Assembly (NCBI GenBank): GCA_046582635.1
Contig: JAYGEA010000135.1
Span: 1-26,082, forward strand
Direction: 5' to 3'
From: GCA-2731375 sp046582635
GTDB lineage: Bacteria > Pseudomonadota > Alphaproteobacteria > GCA-2731375
Length of the DNA stretch: 26,082 nucleotides
Shown: in pieces, positions 1 through 8,237 of the stretch
Position numbering within the stretch: position 1 is the stretch's first letter
Layout: each line of letters opens with the position of its first letter
Translations under genes and position numbers: made by a program
Notes under the pieces: model-generated
What the model saw: the letters and a program-made list of their open reading frames with translations, nothing else
Told to the model about the DNA's origin: nothing
The model's database searches: none

Positions 1-22
1 AGAACAGGAAAGTTTTATCGTC

Positions 23-1150
23 ATGGCAACCATCACCTATCCCAATCTCATGGAAATCGATTTCGGCGCCATCAAGGTGCTGGGCGACGCCCTGAAGCGC
101 AACGGCATCACCCGACCCCTGATCTGCACCGACAAGGGCATCGTCGATTGCGGCATCTTTGACACGGTGCGCGGCGTGATACCCAATGATGTGGAGCCAA
201 TCCTGTTCGACGGCACGCCGGCGAACCCCACGGAAGTCGCCGTGCGCCAGGCCCTGAAGCTGTACTGGGAAAACGACTGCGACGGCATCGTCGCCATCGG
301 CGGCGGCTCGTCCATGGACCTGGGCAAGGGGGTTGCCTTGTTGTCCACCCACGACGGACCCATCAACGACTGGTCGGCGGTCAACAACGGCCGGGAGAAG
401 ATCGGCGCCTGCCCGCCCATTATCGCCATGCCGACGACGGCGGGCACCGGCAGCGAGGTTGGCGGCGGCGCCGTGATCATTACCGAGGACGGCCACAAGG
501 TGGTGATCGGCAGCCCCAACCTGCTGCCCAGAATGGCCATTTGTGACCCCGAACTGACCCTAGGCCTGCCCAAACACCTGACGGCGGCCACGGGCATGGA
601 CGCCATGGCCCATTGTATCGAGGCCTATTGCACCCACGTGGTCAACCCGCCCGCCGCCGCCATCGGCCTGGACGGTCTGGGGCGCGTGGTGACCTACCTG
701 AAACGCGCCGTGGAGGACGGCCAGGACCGGGAGGCCCGCTGGCACATGATGATGGCGGCCTCGGAAGGCGCCATGGCGTTCTCGAAAGGCCTGGGCGCGG
801 TGCATTCCATGAGCCACGCCATCGGCGCGGATGAGGAGATGCGCTTGCACCACGGCACCCTGAATGCGGTGTTGCTGCCCACGGTGCTGCGTTTCAACAC
901 CAATGACGTGGGCGACAAATTCGTTCGCCTGCGCCGGGCCATGGGCCTGGCCGAGGGCGCCGACATCGCCACCTGGATCGAGGGCTACAATGGCGAACTG
1001 GGCCTGCCCGCCGGTCTGGGCGAGATGGGCGTGACGGAGGCCATGTTCCATGACCTCTCGGTCCATTGCATGACCGATGCCTGCCATTTCGCCAACCCCC
1101 GCACCCCGACCGTGCCCGAGTACGAGCAAATGTTCGCGGATGCCTTGTAG
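23..1150 (+). CDS. Iron-containing alcohol dehydrogenase (group III)
   Basis: A 375-residue protein of the Fe-dependent alcohol dehydrogenase family, which oxidises alcohols or reduces aldehydes with NAD(P). The dinucleotide-binding signature GGGSSMD lies at residues 93-99 and a PTTAGTGSE stretch at 137-145. Candidate metal ligands, by position relative to FucO, are Asp193, His197, His261 and His277 (in MDAMAH, HSMSH and HHG). Length is normal for the family (about 380). The ATG at 23 follows an AGGAAAG ribosome-binding site. It is followed after 72 bp by the acyl-CoA dehydrogenase remnant on the same strand. The substrate cannot be read from sequence; members range from methanol, propanediol and butanol dehydrogenases to maleylacetate reductases. 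Family assignment is firm, substrate unknown. Confidence 0.93.
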   Translation: MATITYPNLMEIDFGAIKVLGDALKRNGITRPLICTDKGIVDCGIFDTVRGVIPNDVEPILFDGTPANPTEVAVRQALKLYWENDCDGIVAIGGGSSMDLGKGVALLSTHDGPINDWSAVNNGREKIGACPPIIAMPTTAGTGSEVGGGAVIITEDGHKVVIGSPNLLPRMAICDPELTLGLPKHLTAATGMDAMAHCIEAYCTHVVNPPAAAIGLDGLGRVVTYLKRAVEDGQDREARWHMMMAASEGAMAFSKGLGAVHSMSHAIGADEEMRLHHGTLNAVLLPTVLRFNTNDVGDKFVRLRRAMGLAEGADIATWIEGYNGELGLPAGLGEMGVTEAMFHDLSVHCMTDACHFANPRTPTVPEYEQMFADAL

Positions 1151-1222
1151 GGTATTGAGGCGCTGTCGATTGGGTAAGCGGTAGTATCGAATAGGACCTC
1201 AATTGGAGGGGAGGGCCAAGGG

Positions 1223-2421
1223 GTGGATTTTCAGATCAGCGACGATCAACGGCGCCTGCAACAGCGTTGCCGGGAGCTGGCGGCCGACTTCGCCACGCGG
1301 TCGGGGGAACATGACCGCGACGGCTCCCACCCGAGTGAGAATTACGACATATTGCGCCGGGAAGGTTTTTGCGGGCTGAACATTCCAGAAAAATTCGGCG
1401 GCATGGGGCATGGTCTGCTGGGCCATACCCTGGCCTTCGAGGCTTTGGGCCAGGGCTGCCCCTCGACGGCGCTGTCGTTCAATATGCATCTCTCCATCAC
1501 CGGGCCGTTAATGACCTCGGCCGCCGTCCCCGACGAGACCAAGCAAATGGTGGCGAAACTGGCGGTGGAAGAGCGCAAGCTGATTGCCGGTAATTTTTCC
1601 GAACCCTCCAGCACCGGCCTGATCGGCGAGCGTCCCCTGGCGACCCAGGCCCGCAAGGTCGACGGCGGCTACTCCATCACCGGCCGCAAGATGTTTTCTT
1701 CCATGCTGCAAGCGGCGGACTATTGCGCGGTGGTGACCTACCCGGACGAAGCGACGACCCCGGCCGCCGCCTTGTTTCTGCTGGTGCCGCGCATGGCGGA
1801 GGGGCGCAGCGTCATTGCCAACTGGGACACCCTGGGCATGCGCGCGACCCGCAGCGATTCCCTGGTCTTGGAAGAATGCTGGGTGCCCGACAGCGCCGCG
1901 GTGTTTCGCGCCGATGATTTTGGCGATTTTCGGGCCGACTTCGCCAATTGGTTCTGGGGTTCCTATACGCCGGTCTATCTGGGCGTGGGCATCGCCGCCT
2001 ATAACGAATTGCTGAAGGTGCTGCAGGAGCGCCAGCCACAGGGATATGCACAGCCCCTGGCCTATCATCCGGATGTGCGTCGGCAGGTGGCGCGGATGAG
2101 CGTGGAATTGGAAGCGGCCCGGCTGATGACCTACCATTCCGCCTGACTCAGCGATACGGAAGGGCCCATACCCAGCACCATTGCCGCCCTGTTCCGGGCC
2201 AAGTACATGGTGGGCGAGGTGGTCACCAATGTCACCCGCACGGCCCTAACCTGGGCGGGGCGCACGCCATCTTCAAGGGCTCCCGCCTGGAACAACTGTT
2301 CCGGGACGGCGCCATCGCCCCCATCCAAACACCGCCGTCGGATTTCTGTCTCTACAATATCGGCCTGTTCGAATTGGGCCTGGAGGCGAAGGACGTCCTG
2401 CCGCCCCTGAAACCCCTTTAA
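1223..2421 (+). pseudogene. Acyl-CoA dehydrogenase, broken by a stop codon and a frameshift
   Basis: The reading frame opens at GTG 1223 behind a GGAGGGGAGG Shine-Dalgarno and encodes an acyl-CoA dehydrogenase-type protein (N-terminal helical domain, then the beta-domain with FSEPSS and MFSSM stretches near residues 130-160). It meets TGA at 2144-2146, after residue 307. The same frame continues with family-like sequence (LSDTEGPIPS, then AKYMVGEVVTNVTRTALT) until about 2250, where one base is missing. From 2254 the protein resumes in the next frame (GGAHAIFKGS, then RLEQLFRDGAIAP, then LYNIGLFELGLEAKDVL) and stops at TAA 2419. Restoring one base and reading TGA as Trp gives about 399 residues, a normal length for the family. 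Two independent lesions point to a real pseudogene rather than one sequencing error, although an error cannot be excluded. The truncated 307-residue product lacks the C-terminal helical domain needed for FAD binding and tetramer formation. Confidence 0.88.
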
Positions 2422-2431
2422 GAGACCTCGC

Positions 2432-3280
2432 CTAGGAAACTTCGCTGTAACTCACATCCCGGTCAATGGCGGCGCCTGAATCCTGGCGGGCCCGGAAATC
2501 GGTCATCAGGCGTGCGTGGTTGGCGTAAGCCTCCGCACTCACGGCGGCACCGATACGTTGCTCGGACAAAAAATGTCCGTGATCCGTACCCCGCACCAGC
2601 ATGGCGGAACCCCTTGGTTGGCCCACATCGCGCACCTGGGCGGGGATATAGCTGATGCCGTAGCCCAGGCGCCGGTCGGGGGCGAGGTTGGGGCGGGAAC
2701 AATGTACCAGGTTGGTGTGATGCAGGGACATCTCGCCGGCCCGCAATGCCATGGGCGCGCCGTGCTGGTCATCGAACTGGCCAAAGATAGCCTGGCCGCG
2801 CAGGATCAGATTGTTTTCGCCGGGATCGTCCTGGTGATCAAACCGTCCCAGCTTGTGGCTCCCCGGCAGCACATGCATGCAGCCGGCTTCAACGCCGGCA
2901 TCGGACAGCGCCACCCAGGCGGTGACGTGCAGGGCGGGGTCGAGATAGAAGTAGGTGCCGTCCTGGTGCCACAATATATATTGCGGCGTGCCCGGGTCCT
3001 TGATCCACATGGTGGTGTGATAGACCATGATGTCCGGGCCGATCAGATCCTCCACCGCGTCCAATATGGCGGGATGGCGGACCAGGCGGTCGGCCCAATC
3101 GAACAGCAGATAGGATTTTGATTTTTCCGGATAGTCCAGGGTCTTGCCGGTGCTGGCCTCGAACGCCTCGATCTCGCCCCGCGCCGCCGCCACTTCATCC
3201 CGGCTAAGCACCGGAACGGGGTGCAGATACCCTTGTTCATCGTATTGTCGGACGTCCGTGTCCGTCAGGCGCTTGCCCAT
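2432..3280 (-). CDS. Phytanoyl-CoA dioxygenase (PhyH) family protein
   Basis: A 282-residue Fe(II)/2-oxoglutarate-dependent oxygenase of the PhyH superfamily, a double-stranded beta-helix enzyme that hydroxylates lipids or small metabolites. The iron-binding triad is visible: HxD as His105 and Asp107 in WHQDGTYFYLD, and distal His193 in LVHCSRPN. Arg204 in PDRRLGYGISYIP is the likely 2-oxoglutarate anchor. VLPGSHK (137-143) is also typical. The ATG is at 3280 with a modest GGGAAG ribosome-binding site. It is divergent from the flavin monooxygenase (63-bp gap) and convergent with the acyl-CoA dehydrogenase pseudogene. The physiological substrate is not evident. Confidence 0.9.
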   Translation of the reverse strand: MGKRLTDTDVRQYDEQGYLHPVPVLSRDEVAAARGEIEAFEASTGKTLDYPEKSKSYLLFDWADRLVRHPAILDAVEDLIGPDIMVYHTTMWIKDPGTPQYILWHQDGTYFYLDPALHVTAWVALSDAGVEAGCMHVLPGSHKLGRFDHQDDPGENNLILRGQAIFGQFDDQHGAPMALRAGEMSLHHTNLVHCSRPNLAPDRRLGYGISYIPAQVRDVGQPRGSAMLVRGTDHGHFLSEQRIGAAVSAEAYANHARLMTDFRARQDSGAAIDRDVSYSEVS

Positions 3281-3343
3281 GGTGAACTTCCCGTGTCTGT
3301 GATGCTATTCTAATTCGAAATAGTGTCCCACAGGTGACCATCG

Positions 3344-4465
3344 ATGACCAACGCCCTTTACAGCGACAACCGCGTCAAGCTTGGCGTCATGGCCTTCAAC
3401 TGCTCCCACGGCTCCACCGTAACGAATGTGGCGGAGGCCTGGGCCATGACCTGGGAAGACAATCTGGCACTGGCCCGCATGGCGGACCGGGCGGGAATGG
3501 AGGCCTTGCTGCCCGTGGGCCGCTGGAAGGGCTATGGCGGGCAGAGCAATTTCAACAACCGCAGTTTCGAGAGCCTGACCTGGGCCGCCGCCGTTGCCGC
3601 CGTGACCAAATACAGCACCATCTTCGCAACCGTGCACGCGCCGGTCATTCATCCCGTGGCGGCGGCCAAGATGGCAGCCACCATCGATCATGTCTCGAAC
3701 GGGCGCTTTGCTCTGAATCTGGTGGCGGGCTGGTTTCAGGACGAGTTCGACATGTTCGGGGTCAACCTCGCCCCGCACGCGGAACGCTACGACTATGCCG
3801 CCGAATGGCTGACCCTGGTCAAGCGGCTGTGGCGGGAGGAGGACGCGTTTGATTTTGCCGGCAAATATTTTCAGGGCAAGGGATTGTGGAGCCAGCCCAA
3901 GCCCCTGCAATCGCCCCGCCCGCCGATCATGAACGCCGGCAGCTCCGAAACCGGACATGCCTTTTCCGCCCGCCACGCGGACATGAATTTCGCCATGCTG
4001 CGGCAAAAGGACGCTGACAGCGATGGCCGTCAGATCGCCCATCTGAAGCAGCTTGCCGCCGACCAGGGGCGCAGCTCCCAATGCTGGATCCATGTCTATG
4101 TGGTCTGCCGCGAAACCGAACGGGAAGCCCGCGACTACCTGCACCGCTATGTGGTTGAACAAGGCGACGACGCGGCGGTCGGCAACATGATCAGAATCTT
4201 CGGCGCCCAATCGGCCACCTTGAGCGATGATGTACTGGAGGCTTTCAAATTTCATTTTAAGGCCGGCTTCGGCGGCTACCCCCTAGTCGGCACGCCGGAA
4301 CAGATCGTGGACGGCATGGCGGGGCTGTCGGCCATGGGGGTGGACGGCATGTTGATTTCCTGGGTCGATTACCTGACCGAATGCCGCCAGTGGATCGACC
4401 AGGTGCTGCCGCTGATGGAGCAGGCCGGCCTGCGGCAGCCGTTCAAGCCAGGCGCCCCGGCCTGA
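3344..4465 (+). CDS. LLM-class flavin-dependent oxidoreductase
   Basis: A 373-residue protein of the bacterial luciferase-like monooxygenase family, which uses FMNH2 supplied by a separate reductase to insert oxygen into sulfones, sulfonates, pyrimidines, nitriloacetate or related compounds. Family hallmarks are TIDHVSNGRFALNLVAGW near residues 112-129, with a following YDYAAEWLTLVKRLW helix and PPIMNAGSSETG near 190-205. The N-terminal MAFNCSHGSTVT and the overall pattern resemble the SfnG/RutA/SsuD branch more than the F420-dependent branch; this is inference from remembered motifs. The start at 3344 has only a weak upstream site. No flavin reductase gene is adjacent. The divergent PhyH gene may share a control region. 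Confidence 0.88.
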   Translation: MTNALYSDNRVKLGVMAFNCSHGSTVTNVAEAWAMTWEDNLALARMADRAGMEALLPVGRWKGYGGQSNFNNRSFESLTWAAAVAAVTKYSTIFATVHAPVIHPVAAAKMAATIDHVSNGRFALNLVAGWFQDEFDMFGVNLAPHAERYDYAAEWLTLVKRLWREEDAFDFAGKYFQGKGLWSQPKPLQSPRPPIMNAGSSETGHAFSARHADMNFAMLRQKDADSDGRQIAHLKQLAADQGRSSQCWIHVYVVCRETEREARDYLHRYVVEQGDDAAVGNMIRIFGAQSATLSDDVLEAFKFHFKAGFGGYPLVGTPEQIVDGMAGLSAMGVDGMLISWVDYLTECRQWIDQVLPLMEQAGLRQPFKPGAPA

Positions 4466-4470
4466 GCGTT

Positions 4471-4501
4471 GCCCGAGAGACGCCCGAGAGACGCCCGAGA
4501 G
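4471..4501. repeat. 11-bp tandem repeat, 2.8 copies
   Basis: GCCCGAGAGAC is present at 4471-4481 and 4482-4492, followed by a 9-base partial copy at 4493-4501, all identical. It starts 6 bp after the stop codon of the flavin monooxygenase gene. The period of 11 is not a multiple of three, so copy-number change would not affect a reading frame here. Function unknown. Confidence 0.9.
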
Positions 4502-4690
4502 TTTATTGCTTTGCGTTATGACCAATGGTAAATTTCGTCACCGAATCAGTTCTTGGCATCGTGGTTCTCATATGGGTGCAGGGACTTGACGAAGTCTGAA
4601 CTGCGTGATGTGATCTGCTGGCCGGGCATAAAAACAAGCACTAAGTGGTGGGACGACCCCGGTGGGCACCTCGAAGACAAGCGCGAGGTC

Positions 4691-4721
4691 CAGCGTAAGA
4701 GTAACCCCAGTGTAAGCGTAA
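4691..4721. repeat. 14-bp imperfect direct repeat
   Basis: CAGCGTAAGAGTAA (4691-4704) is repeated as CAGTGTAAGCGTAA (4708-4721) with two mismatches and 17-bp spacing. It lies in the gene-free region before the symporter. It could be a pair of regulator sites or simple sequence drift. Confidence 0.5.
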
Positions 4722-4846
4722 TCATTGTACGCGTATCAAGTTATCGTCGGTTTGTTGAGCGGGTCGCCTGAGGGGGCCGTTTGAGGAACCGGTGATTATT
4801 TTTGTTGAACGGAGTATTTGCGGGTCTTTGAGGCTGGGTACGCGAT

Positions 4847-4894
4847 TACGTTCAACGATATGTTTAAGGCTACGTTCGACGTTACGTTCGCCCT
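4847..4894. repeat. 12-bp degenerate tandem repeat, four copies, upstream of the symporter
   Basis: Four consecutive 12-base units start at 4847, 4859, 4871 and 4883. Three begin TACGTTC and the second begins TATGTTT. The array ends 20 bp before the symporter ribosome-binding site (4915-4922). This position is compatible with an operator array or with the 5' leader of the mRNA, but nothing in the sequence identifies a regulator. Confidence 0.6.
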
Positions 4895-4928
4895 GGCTTT
4901 GGGACCCATTCGATAGGGGAGGTATCTT

Positions 4929-6887
4929 ATGGAAGCCAAAGTTGTCTGGCTGTTCATCTTTGTGGCGCTCTATTGGTGCTATTGCATCTTTTGGGGTGTC
5001 AGAAGCGCGATGGCAGCGAAAACCGCGACCGACTATTTCATCGCCGGCCGCAGATTGTCACTCTGGGTCTTTGTCCTGGCCGCGACGGCGACGTCGTTCT
5101 CGGGCTGGACCTTCATGGGCCATCCCGGCCTGATTTACCGTGATGGGTTTCAGTACGCTTATGCGTCCTTTTACGCCATTACCATACCCTTCACCGGCGT
5201 GATGTTCCTGAAACGCCAGTGGATGCTGGGCAAACGCTATGGCTATGTGACGCCGGGTGAGATGCTGGCGGATTATTTCCAGGGCGATGCCATCCGCATT
5301 CTCGTTGTCATGGTCGCGCTTTTGTTCTCCATTCCTTATCTGGGCGTGCAACTGGGGGCCTCGGGCTTCCTCTTTAACGTCCTAACCGACGACATGATCT
5401 CCAAGGATGTTGGCATGTGGGTGCTCTCGGCCGTGGTGCTGATTTACGTCGCGACAGGGGGTCTCAGAGCGGTGGCCTACGTGGACACCCTGCAATGTAT
5501 CCTGCTGGCCTTCGGCATCGTCTCAATTGGTTTCATCGCCTATAGCTTCATGGGCGGCTTCGGTGCCTTCAACAACGCCATGGCGGCCCTGGGCCAATCC
5601 GAGATCGGTAAGTGGGGCATGACGCCGGACGGCCATAATGCCTATCTGGCCATACCCGGGGTGATCCAGTTCACCGCCGGCCTTGGGGTGGAAACACCCA
5701 CGGGCGGTCTGTGGACCGGCATGATGTGCCTGACCTATATGTTTGCCCTCATGGGTATTCAGTCGGCGCCGGCATTTTCCATGTGGTCCTTCGCCAATAC
5801 GGATCCCCGGCCGTTTGCACCGCAGCAGGTCTGGGCCTCGTCATTCGGTATCGGCCTGATCCTGTTCTTCTTCACCGCGGCACAAGGCATGGGCGCGCAT
5901 TTTCTGGGCGCCACTCCCGAACTCGCGGCGATCGGCGGTATGCAATCCGTGTTGCCGGATTTGACGGCCAACAAGCAAGGCGGCCTGGTGCCCCACTACA
6001 TCAACCTGGTTGGTGAAACGGCGCCCTGGTTCGTCGGGCTGTTGGCGGTTTGTGCCCTGGCCGCGATGCAGTCCACGGGTGCGGCGTACATGTCAACGGC
6101 GGGTGGCATGCTGACCCGGGATCTGTACAAACGCTACCTGAACCCGGATGCCGACCATGCCACGCAAAAGCTGTTCGGGCGCTTGGGTGTTGCCTTCATC
6201 GTGATTGCCGCGTTGTTGGTGGCGACATACTCGGCTGATGCCTTGGTTTTGCTGGGCGGTCTGGCGGTGGCCTTTGGCTTCCAGATGTGGCCGTCCCTGG
6301 CGGCTGTCTGCTGGGTACCCTGGATCACCCGTCAGGGTGCAACCTTGGGTCTGGCGGCCGGCCTGATCGCGGTGATCTTCACCGAGAAGTTCGGCATTTC
6401 GATCGCCTCCACTTTTGGCGTCGAATTGGCCTGGGGCCGCTGGCCCTGGACCATGCATTCGGCCGGTTGGGGCATTATCTTCAACCTGGGCGTCTGCATT
6501 ATCGTTTCGGCCATGACCCAGGACGAGAAAGCCCGTTCACACAGAATGGTCTATCACGACTTCCTGGCCGAACATGCCGCCCTCTCCGCCGACAAGAAGA
6601 AGTTGATACCCATCGCCTGGATCATCACCCTGGCATGGCTGTTCTTCGGCGTCGGCCCCGGCGCGGTGATCGGCAACACCATCTTTGGTGCGCCGAACGC
6701 CGGTGTTGAAGGTTGGACGTTTGGTATTCCATCAATTTGGGCCTGGCAGATTTTGTTCTGGGCCCTGGGCGTGGGGATGATGTGGTTCCTCGCCTACAAG
6801 ATGGAAATGTCTTCGGTGCCAAGCAAGGAGATCGTATCCCTGACCGAGGATATTGGCGACACGCAACCCCAATCCGCTGGTTCTTAG
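4929..6887 (+). CDS. Sodium:solute symporter family transporter
   Basis: A 652-residue integral inner-membrane protein of the SSS family (PutP/PanF/SGLT type), which couples Na+ entry to uptake of a small solute. The N-terminus has the usual first helix, then an ATDYFIAGRRLSLWVFVLA segment near residues 35-53, TSFSGWTFMGHPG (Na+-site/unwound helix region, about 57-69) and ATGGLRAVAYVDTLQ (about 175-190), all family signatures. About 13 to 15 hydrophobic segments alternate along the length. It is longer than PutP (about 500) because of extra C-terminal helices. The ATG at 4929 follows AGGGGAGG. It is a single-gene unit: a strong terminator follows and a repeat-rich region precedes it. The substrate cannot be assigned. 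Confidence 0.92.
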   Translation: MEAKVVWLFIFVALYWCYCIFWGVRSAMAAKTATDYFIAGRRLSLWVFVLAATATSFSGWTFMGHPGLIYRDGFQYAYASFYAITIPFTGVMFLKRQWMLGKRYGYVTPGEMLADYFQGDAIRILVVMVALLFSIPYLGVQLGASGFLFNVLTDDMISKDVGMWVLSAVVLIYVATGGLRAVAYVDTLQCILLAFGIVSIGFIAYSFMGGFGAFNNAMAALGQSEIGKWGMTPDGHNAYLAIPGVIQFTAGLGVETPTGGLWTGMMCLTYMFALMGIQSAPAFSMWSFANTDPRPFAPQQVWASSFGIGLILFFFTAAQGMGAHFLGATPELAAIGGMQSVLPDLTANKQGGLVPHYINLVGETAPWFVGLLAVCALAAMQSTGAAYMSTAGGMLTRDLYKRYLNPDADHATQKLFGRLGVAFIVIAALLVATYSADALVLLGGLAVAFGFQMWPSLAAVCWVPWITRQGATLGLAAGLIAVIFTEKFGISIASTFGVELAWGRWPWTMHSAGWGIIFNLGVCIIVSAMTQDEKARSHRMVYHDFLAEHAALSADKKKLIPIAWIITLAWLFFGVGPGAVIGNTIFGAPNAGVEGWTFGIPSIWAWQILFWALGVGMMWFLAYKMEMSSVPSKEIVSLTEDIGDTQPQSAGS

Positions 6888-6933
6888 GGCGGGGTCGTAA
6901 GCAAACCTGCCCATAATTTGGGGCGAAAATATT

Positions 6934-6965
6934 GGGGGAAGGGCATGGCTCTTCCCCCTTTTTTT
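6934..6965 (+). terminator. Rho-independent terminator after the symporter
   Basis: GGGGGAAG (6934-6941) pairs perfectly with CTTCCCCC (6951-6958). Two further inner pairs are possible, and a run of seven T follows (6959-6965). It lies 47 bp after the symporter stop, so it closes that transcript before the next + strand genes. Confidence 0.93.
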
Positions 6966-7015
6966 CGTTAGCCTTTGGTCCTGCGCGACTCAGGATAGTT
7001 AAGTGATAAAAAGTC

Positions 7016-7258
7016 ATGGCATCAATTTTTCAGCCGCAGTATTGGTTATTGTGGGGCGCGCTTCTGGCCCTGCTGCTGTTTTTTCCCATTCGCAAGATCA
7101 TCTGGGTGATGTCCGTGCGCCGGGTTCGGCGCAAGGGCGGGGCGATGGATGACGACACACAAAAACGCCTGTTCCGCCGCGCCGGCGTCACCTCCGCCCT
7201 GCTCAGTTTTCTGTTCTCGCTGGCCTATACCCATTATCTGTTCGGATCCGGCTCATGA
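7016..7258 (+). CDS. Small two-helix membrane protein
   Basis: An 80-residue protein with one hydrophobic segment near residues 9-24 (WLLWGALLALLLFFPI), a basic loop (RKIIWVMSVRRVRRKGG) and a second hydrophobic segment near 58-75. I do not recognise a named family. Support for coding is the 4-base ATGA overlap (7255-7258) with the TPR gene, which suggests translational coupling. The start at 7016 lacks a clear ribosome-binding site, so the N-terminus is less certain than the frame. Confidence 0.72.
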   Translation: MASIFQPQYWLLWGALLALLLFFPIRKIIWVMSVRRVRRKGGAMDDDTQKRLFRRAGVTSALLSFLFSLAYTHYLFGSGS

Positions 7259-7863
7259 GCCCAGCTGTCATCAGACGCTTCGTCTTTTTGATGTTCATCG
7301 CATTCGCCCTGACCGGGGGCACGGTGATGTTTTACGACAGCTTCTTCGAACGCCCCCCCGGTGATTACGAGACCGAGCGCGGCTCCATGTATCTGGGCAC
7401 CCAGGACTACACGGACGCCTTGGAGAATTTCGACGAGGCCCTCCGCATCAACCCCCATCATCGCGGCGCCCACATGGGCCGGATCAGCGTCCTCATCGCC
7501 ACGGATCGCCACGACGAAGCCGTGACCGAGTTGAAGATCCTGATCGATTTCCTGCAAACAAACCTGGCCGAGGATGACAAGACCGGCCTGGGCGTCCTGG
7601 CCGCCGCCTACGCCAATCTCGGCATCGTGCACGACCGCAACAACCGCCACGAACTGGCCTTGAAGAATTATATCAAGGCCCTGAAGGCCGACGCCGAGGC
7701 GGTCGAGGGCCCCGGCATCATCGACCGCATCCTGCACGAGCCCAGTCCGCCGACGATCCGCAAGCGAGCCGAATATCTTTATGTCGAACTAAAAAAGCCG
7801 AAGGATCAGCAAATCTTGCGCATGCCGGAAGAGGACGCCAAATCCCGCGACCATAAACCCTAA
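7255..7863 (+). CDS. Membrane-anchored TPR-repeat protein
   Basis: A 202-residue protein with one N-terminal transmembrane or uncleaved signal segment (about residues 8-24) followed by tetratricopeptide-type helices: GSMYLGTQDYTDALENFDEA with LRINPHHRGA near 42-72, and AAYANLGIVHDRNNRHELAL with KNYIKALKADAEA near 118-150. The TPR domain would face the periplasm or cytoplasmic membrane surface and act in protein-protein contacts. The start overlaps the stop of the preceding small membrane protein by 4 bases, so the two are likely co-translated and may work together. No enzymatic motif is seen. Confidence 0.82.
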   Translation: MSPAVIRRFVFLMFIAFALTGGTVMFYDSFFERPPGDYETERGSMYLGTQDYTDALENFDEALRINPHHRGAHMGRISVLIATDRHDEAVTELKILIDFLQTNLAEDDKTGLGVLAAAYANLGIVHDRNNRHELALKNYIKALKADAEAVEGPGIIDRILHEPSPPTIRKRAEYLYVELKKPKDQQILRMPEEDAKSRDHKP

Positions 7864-7880
7864 TTTTATTGAGTTTCCGG

Positions 7881-7953
7881 ACCGGCCCACTCCCCCGCCC
7901 GGCCACCCATCCATGATAATTTCGTGGGTGGCCGGGTGGGGAAGTGGGCCGGT
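7881..7953. repeat. Long hairpin (29-bp arms) between convergent genes
   Basis: The left arm (7881-7909) and right arm (7925-7953) are reverse complements at 27 of 29 positions, around a 15-base loop (7910-7924). It sits 17 bp past the stop of the TPR gene and 31 bp from the stop of the minus-strand small membrane protein gene, so it may act as a bidirectional transcription barrier, although no T tract follows. Its apex (CCACCCAT, then ATGATA, then GGGTGG) resembles the apex of the element at 17550-17691, suggesting both belong to one repeat family. Confidence 0.85.
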
Positions 7954-7984
7954 GATGCCTAATAAATCATTGAAAATGAACAAA

Positions 7985-8188
7985 CTACGAGAAATTCACC
8001 AGGCCCAGGACGTCCTGGAACAGCACCAGCATGAAGAACACGGCGGCGATGCAGCCGAACAGCAGGCGGACGGCGTCGCTCTTGCCGTCCTTGTCCCGGT
8101 GACGGATGGCGTGCACGGCAATGCCCGCCGTGACGATCAGAAAGATGATATTGATGGGCTGTTCCCAGACCCCGGCAAATTCAAACAT
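7985..8188 (-). CDS. Small two-helix membrane protein (hypothetical)
   Basis: A 67-residue protein with two hydrophobic segments (about residues 12-26 and 42-62) separated by a charged loop, IRHRDKDGKSD. No family recognised. It lies 49 bp downstream of the next minus-strand gene and probably shares its transcript. The ribosome-binding site is weak (AGGC a few bases before the ATG at 8188). Coding is supported mainly by the coherent hydrophobic pattern and gene spacing. Confidence 0.65.
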   Translation of the reverse strand: MFEFAGVWEQPINIIFLIVTAGIAVHAIRHRDKDGKSDAVRLLFGCIAAVFFMLVLFQDVLGLVNFS

Positions 8189-8237
8189 GGCCTAAGCCTA
8201 ACCAAGCCGGGGGCGGCCGGCAAGTACCCTGGCGCGG

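Larger units (their letters stand above)
4466..4928. other. Gene-free region with several direct repeats upstream of the symporter
   Basis: This 463-bp stretch holds no open frame I would call a gene. The one short + frame (4553-4771, 72 codons) has no recognisable domain and no ribosome-binding site. Base composition is visibly less GC-rich than the flanking genes, especially 4720-4900. It contains three separate sets of short direct repeats (listed separately) and ends in the strong AGGGGAGG ribosome-binding site (4915-4922) of the symporter. A TTGACG box at about 4584 is the only -35-like sequence I noted, without a convincing -10. It probably carries the symporter promoter and regulatory sites. 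Confidence 0.55.

Noticed and set aside
2144..2146. TGA in the acyl-CoA dehydrogenase as a selenocysteine codon
   Set aside because: The family has Trp-like context here, no SECIS-type hairpin was evident, and a separate one-base deletion 100 bp on breaks the gene anyway.
3304..3324. Weak palindrome CTATTC-N-GAAATAG between the divergent PhyH and flavin monooxygenase genes
   Set aside because: Short and imperfect; within chance expectation for an AT-richer gap, so not listed as an operator.
4553..4771. 72-codon + frame in the gap before the symporter
   Set aside because: No ribosome-binding site, no domain or hydrophobic pattern, and it runs through the direct repeats; treated as non-coding.
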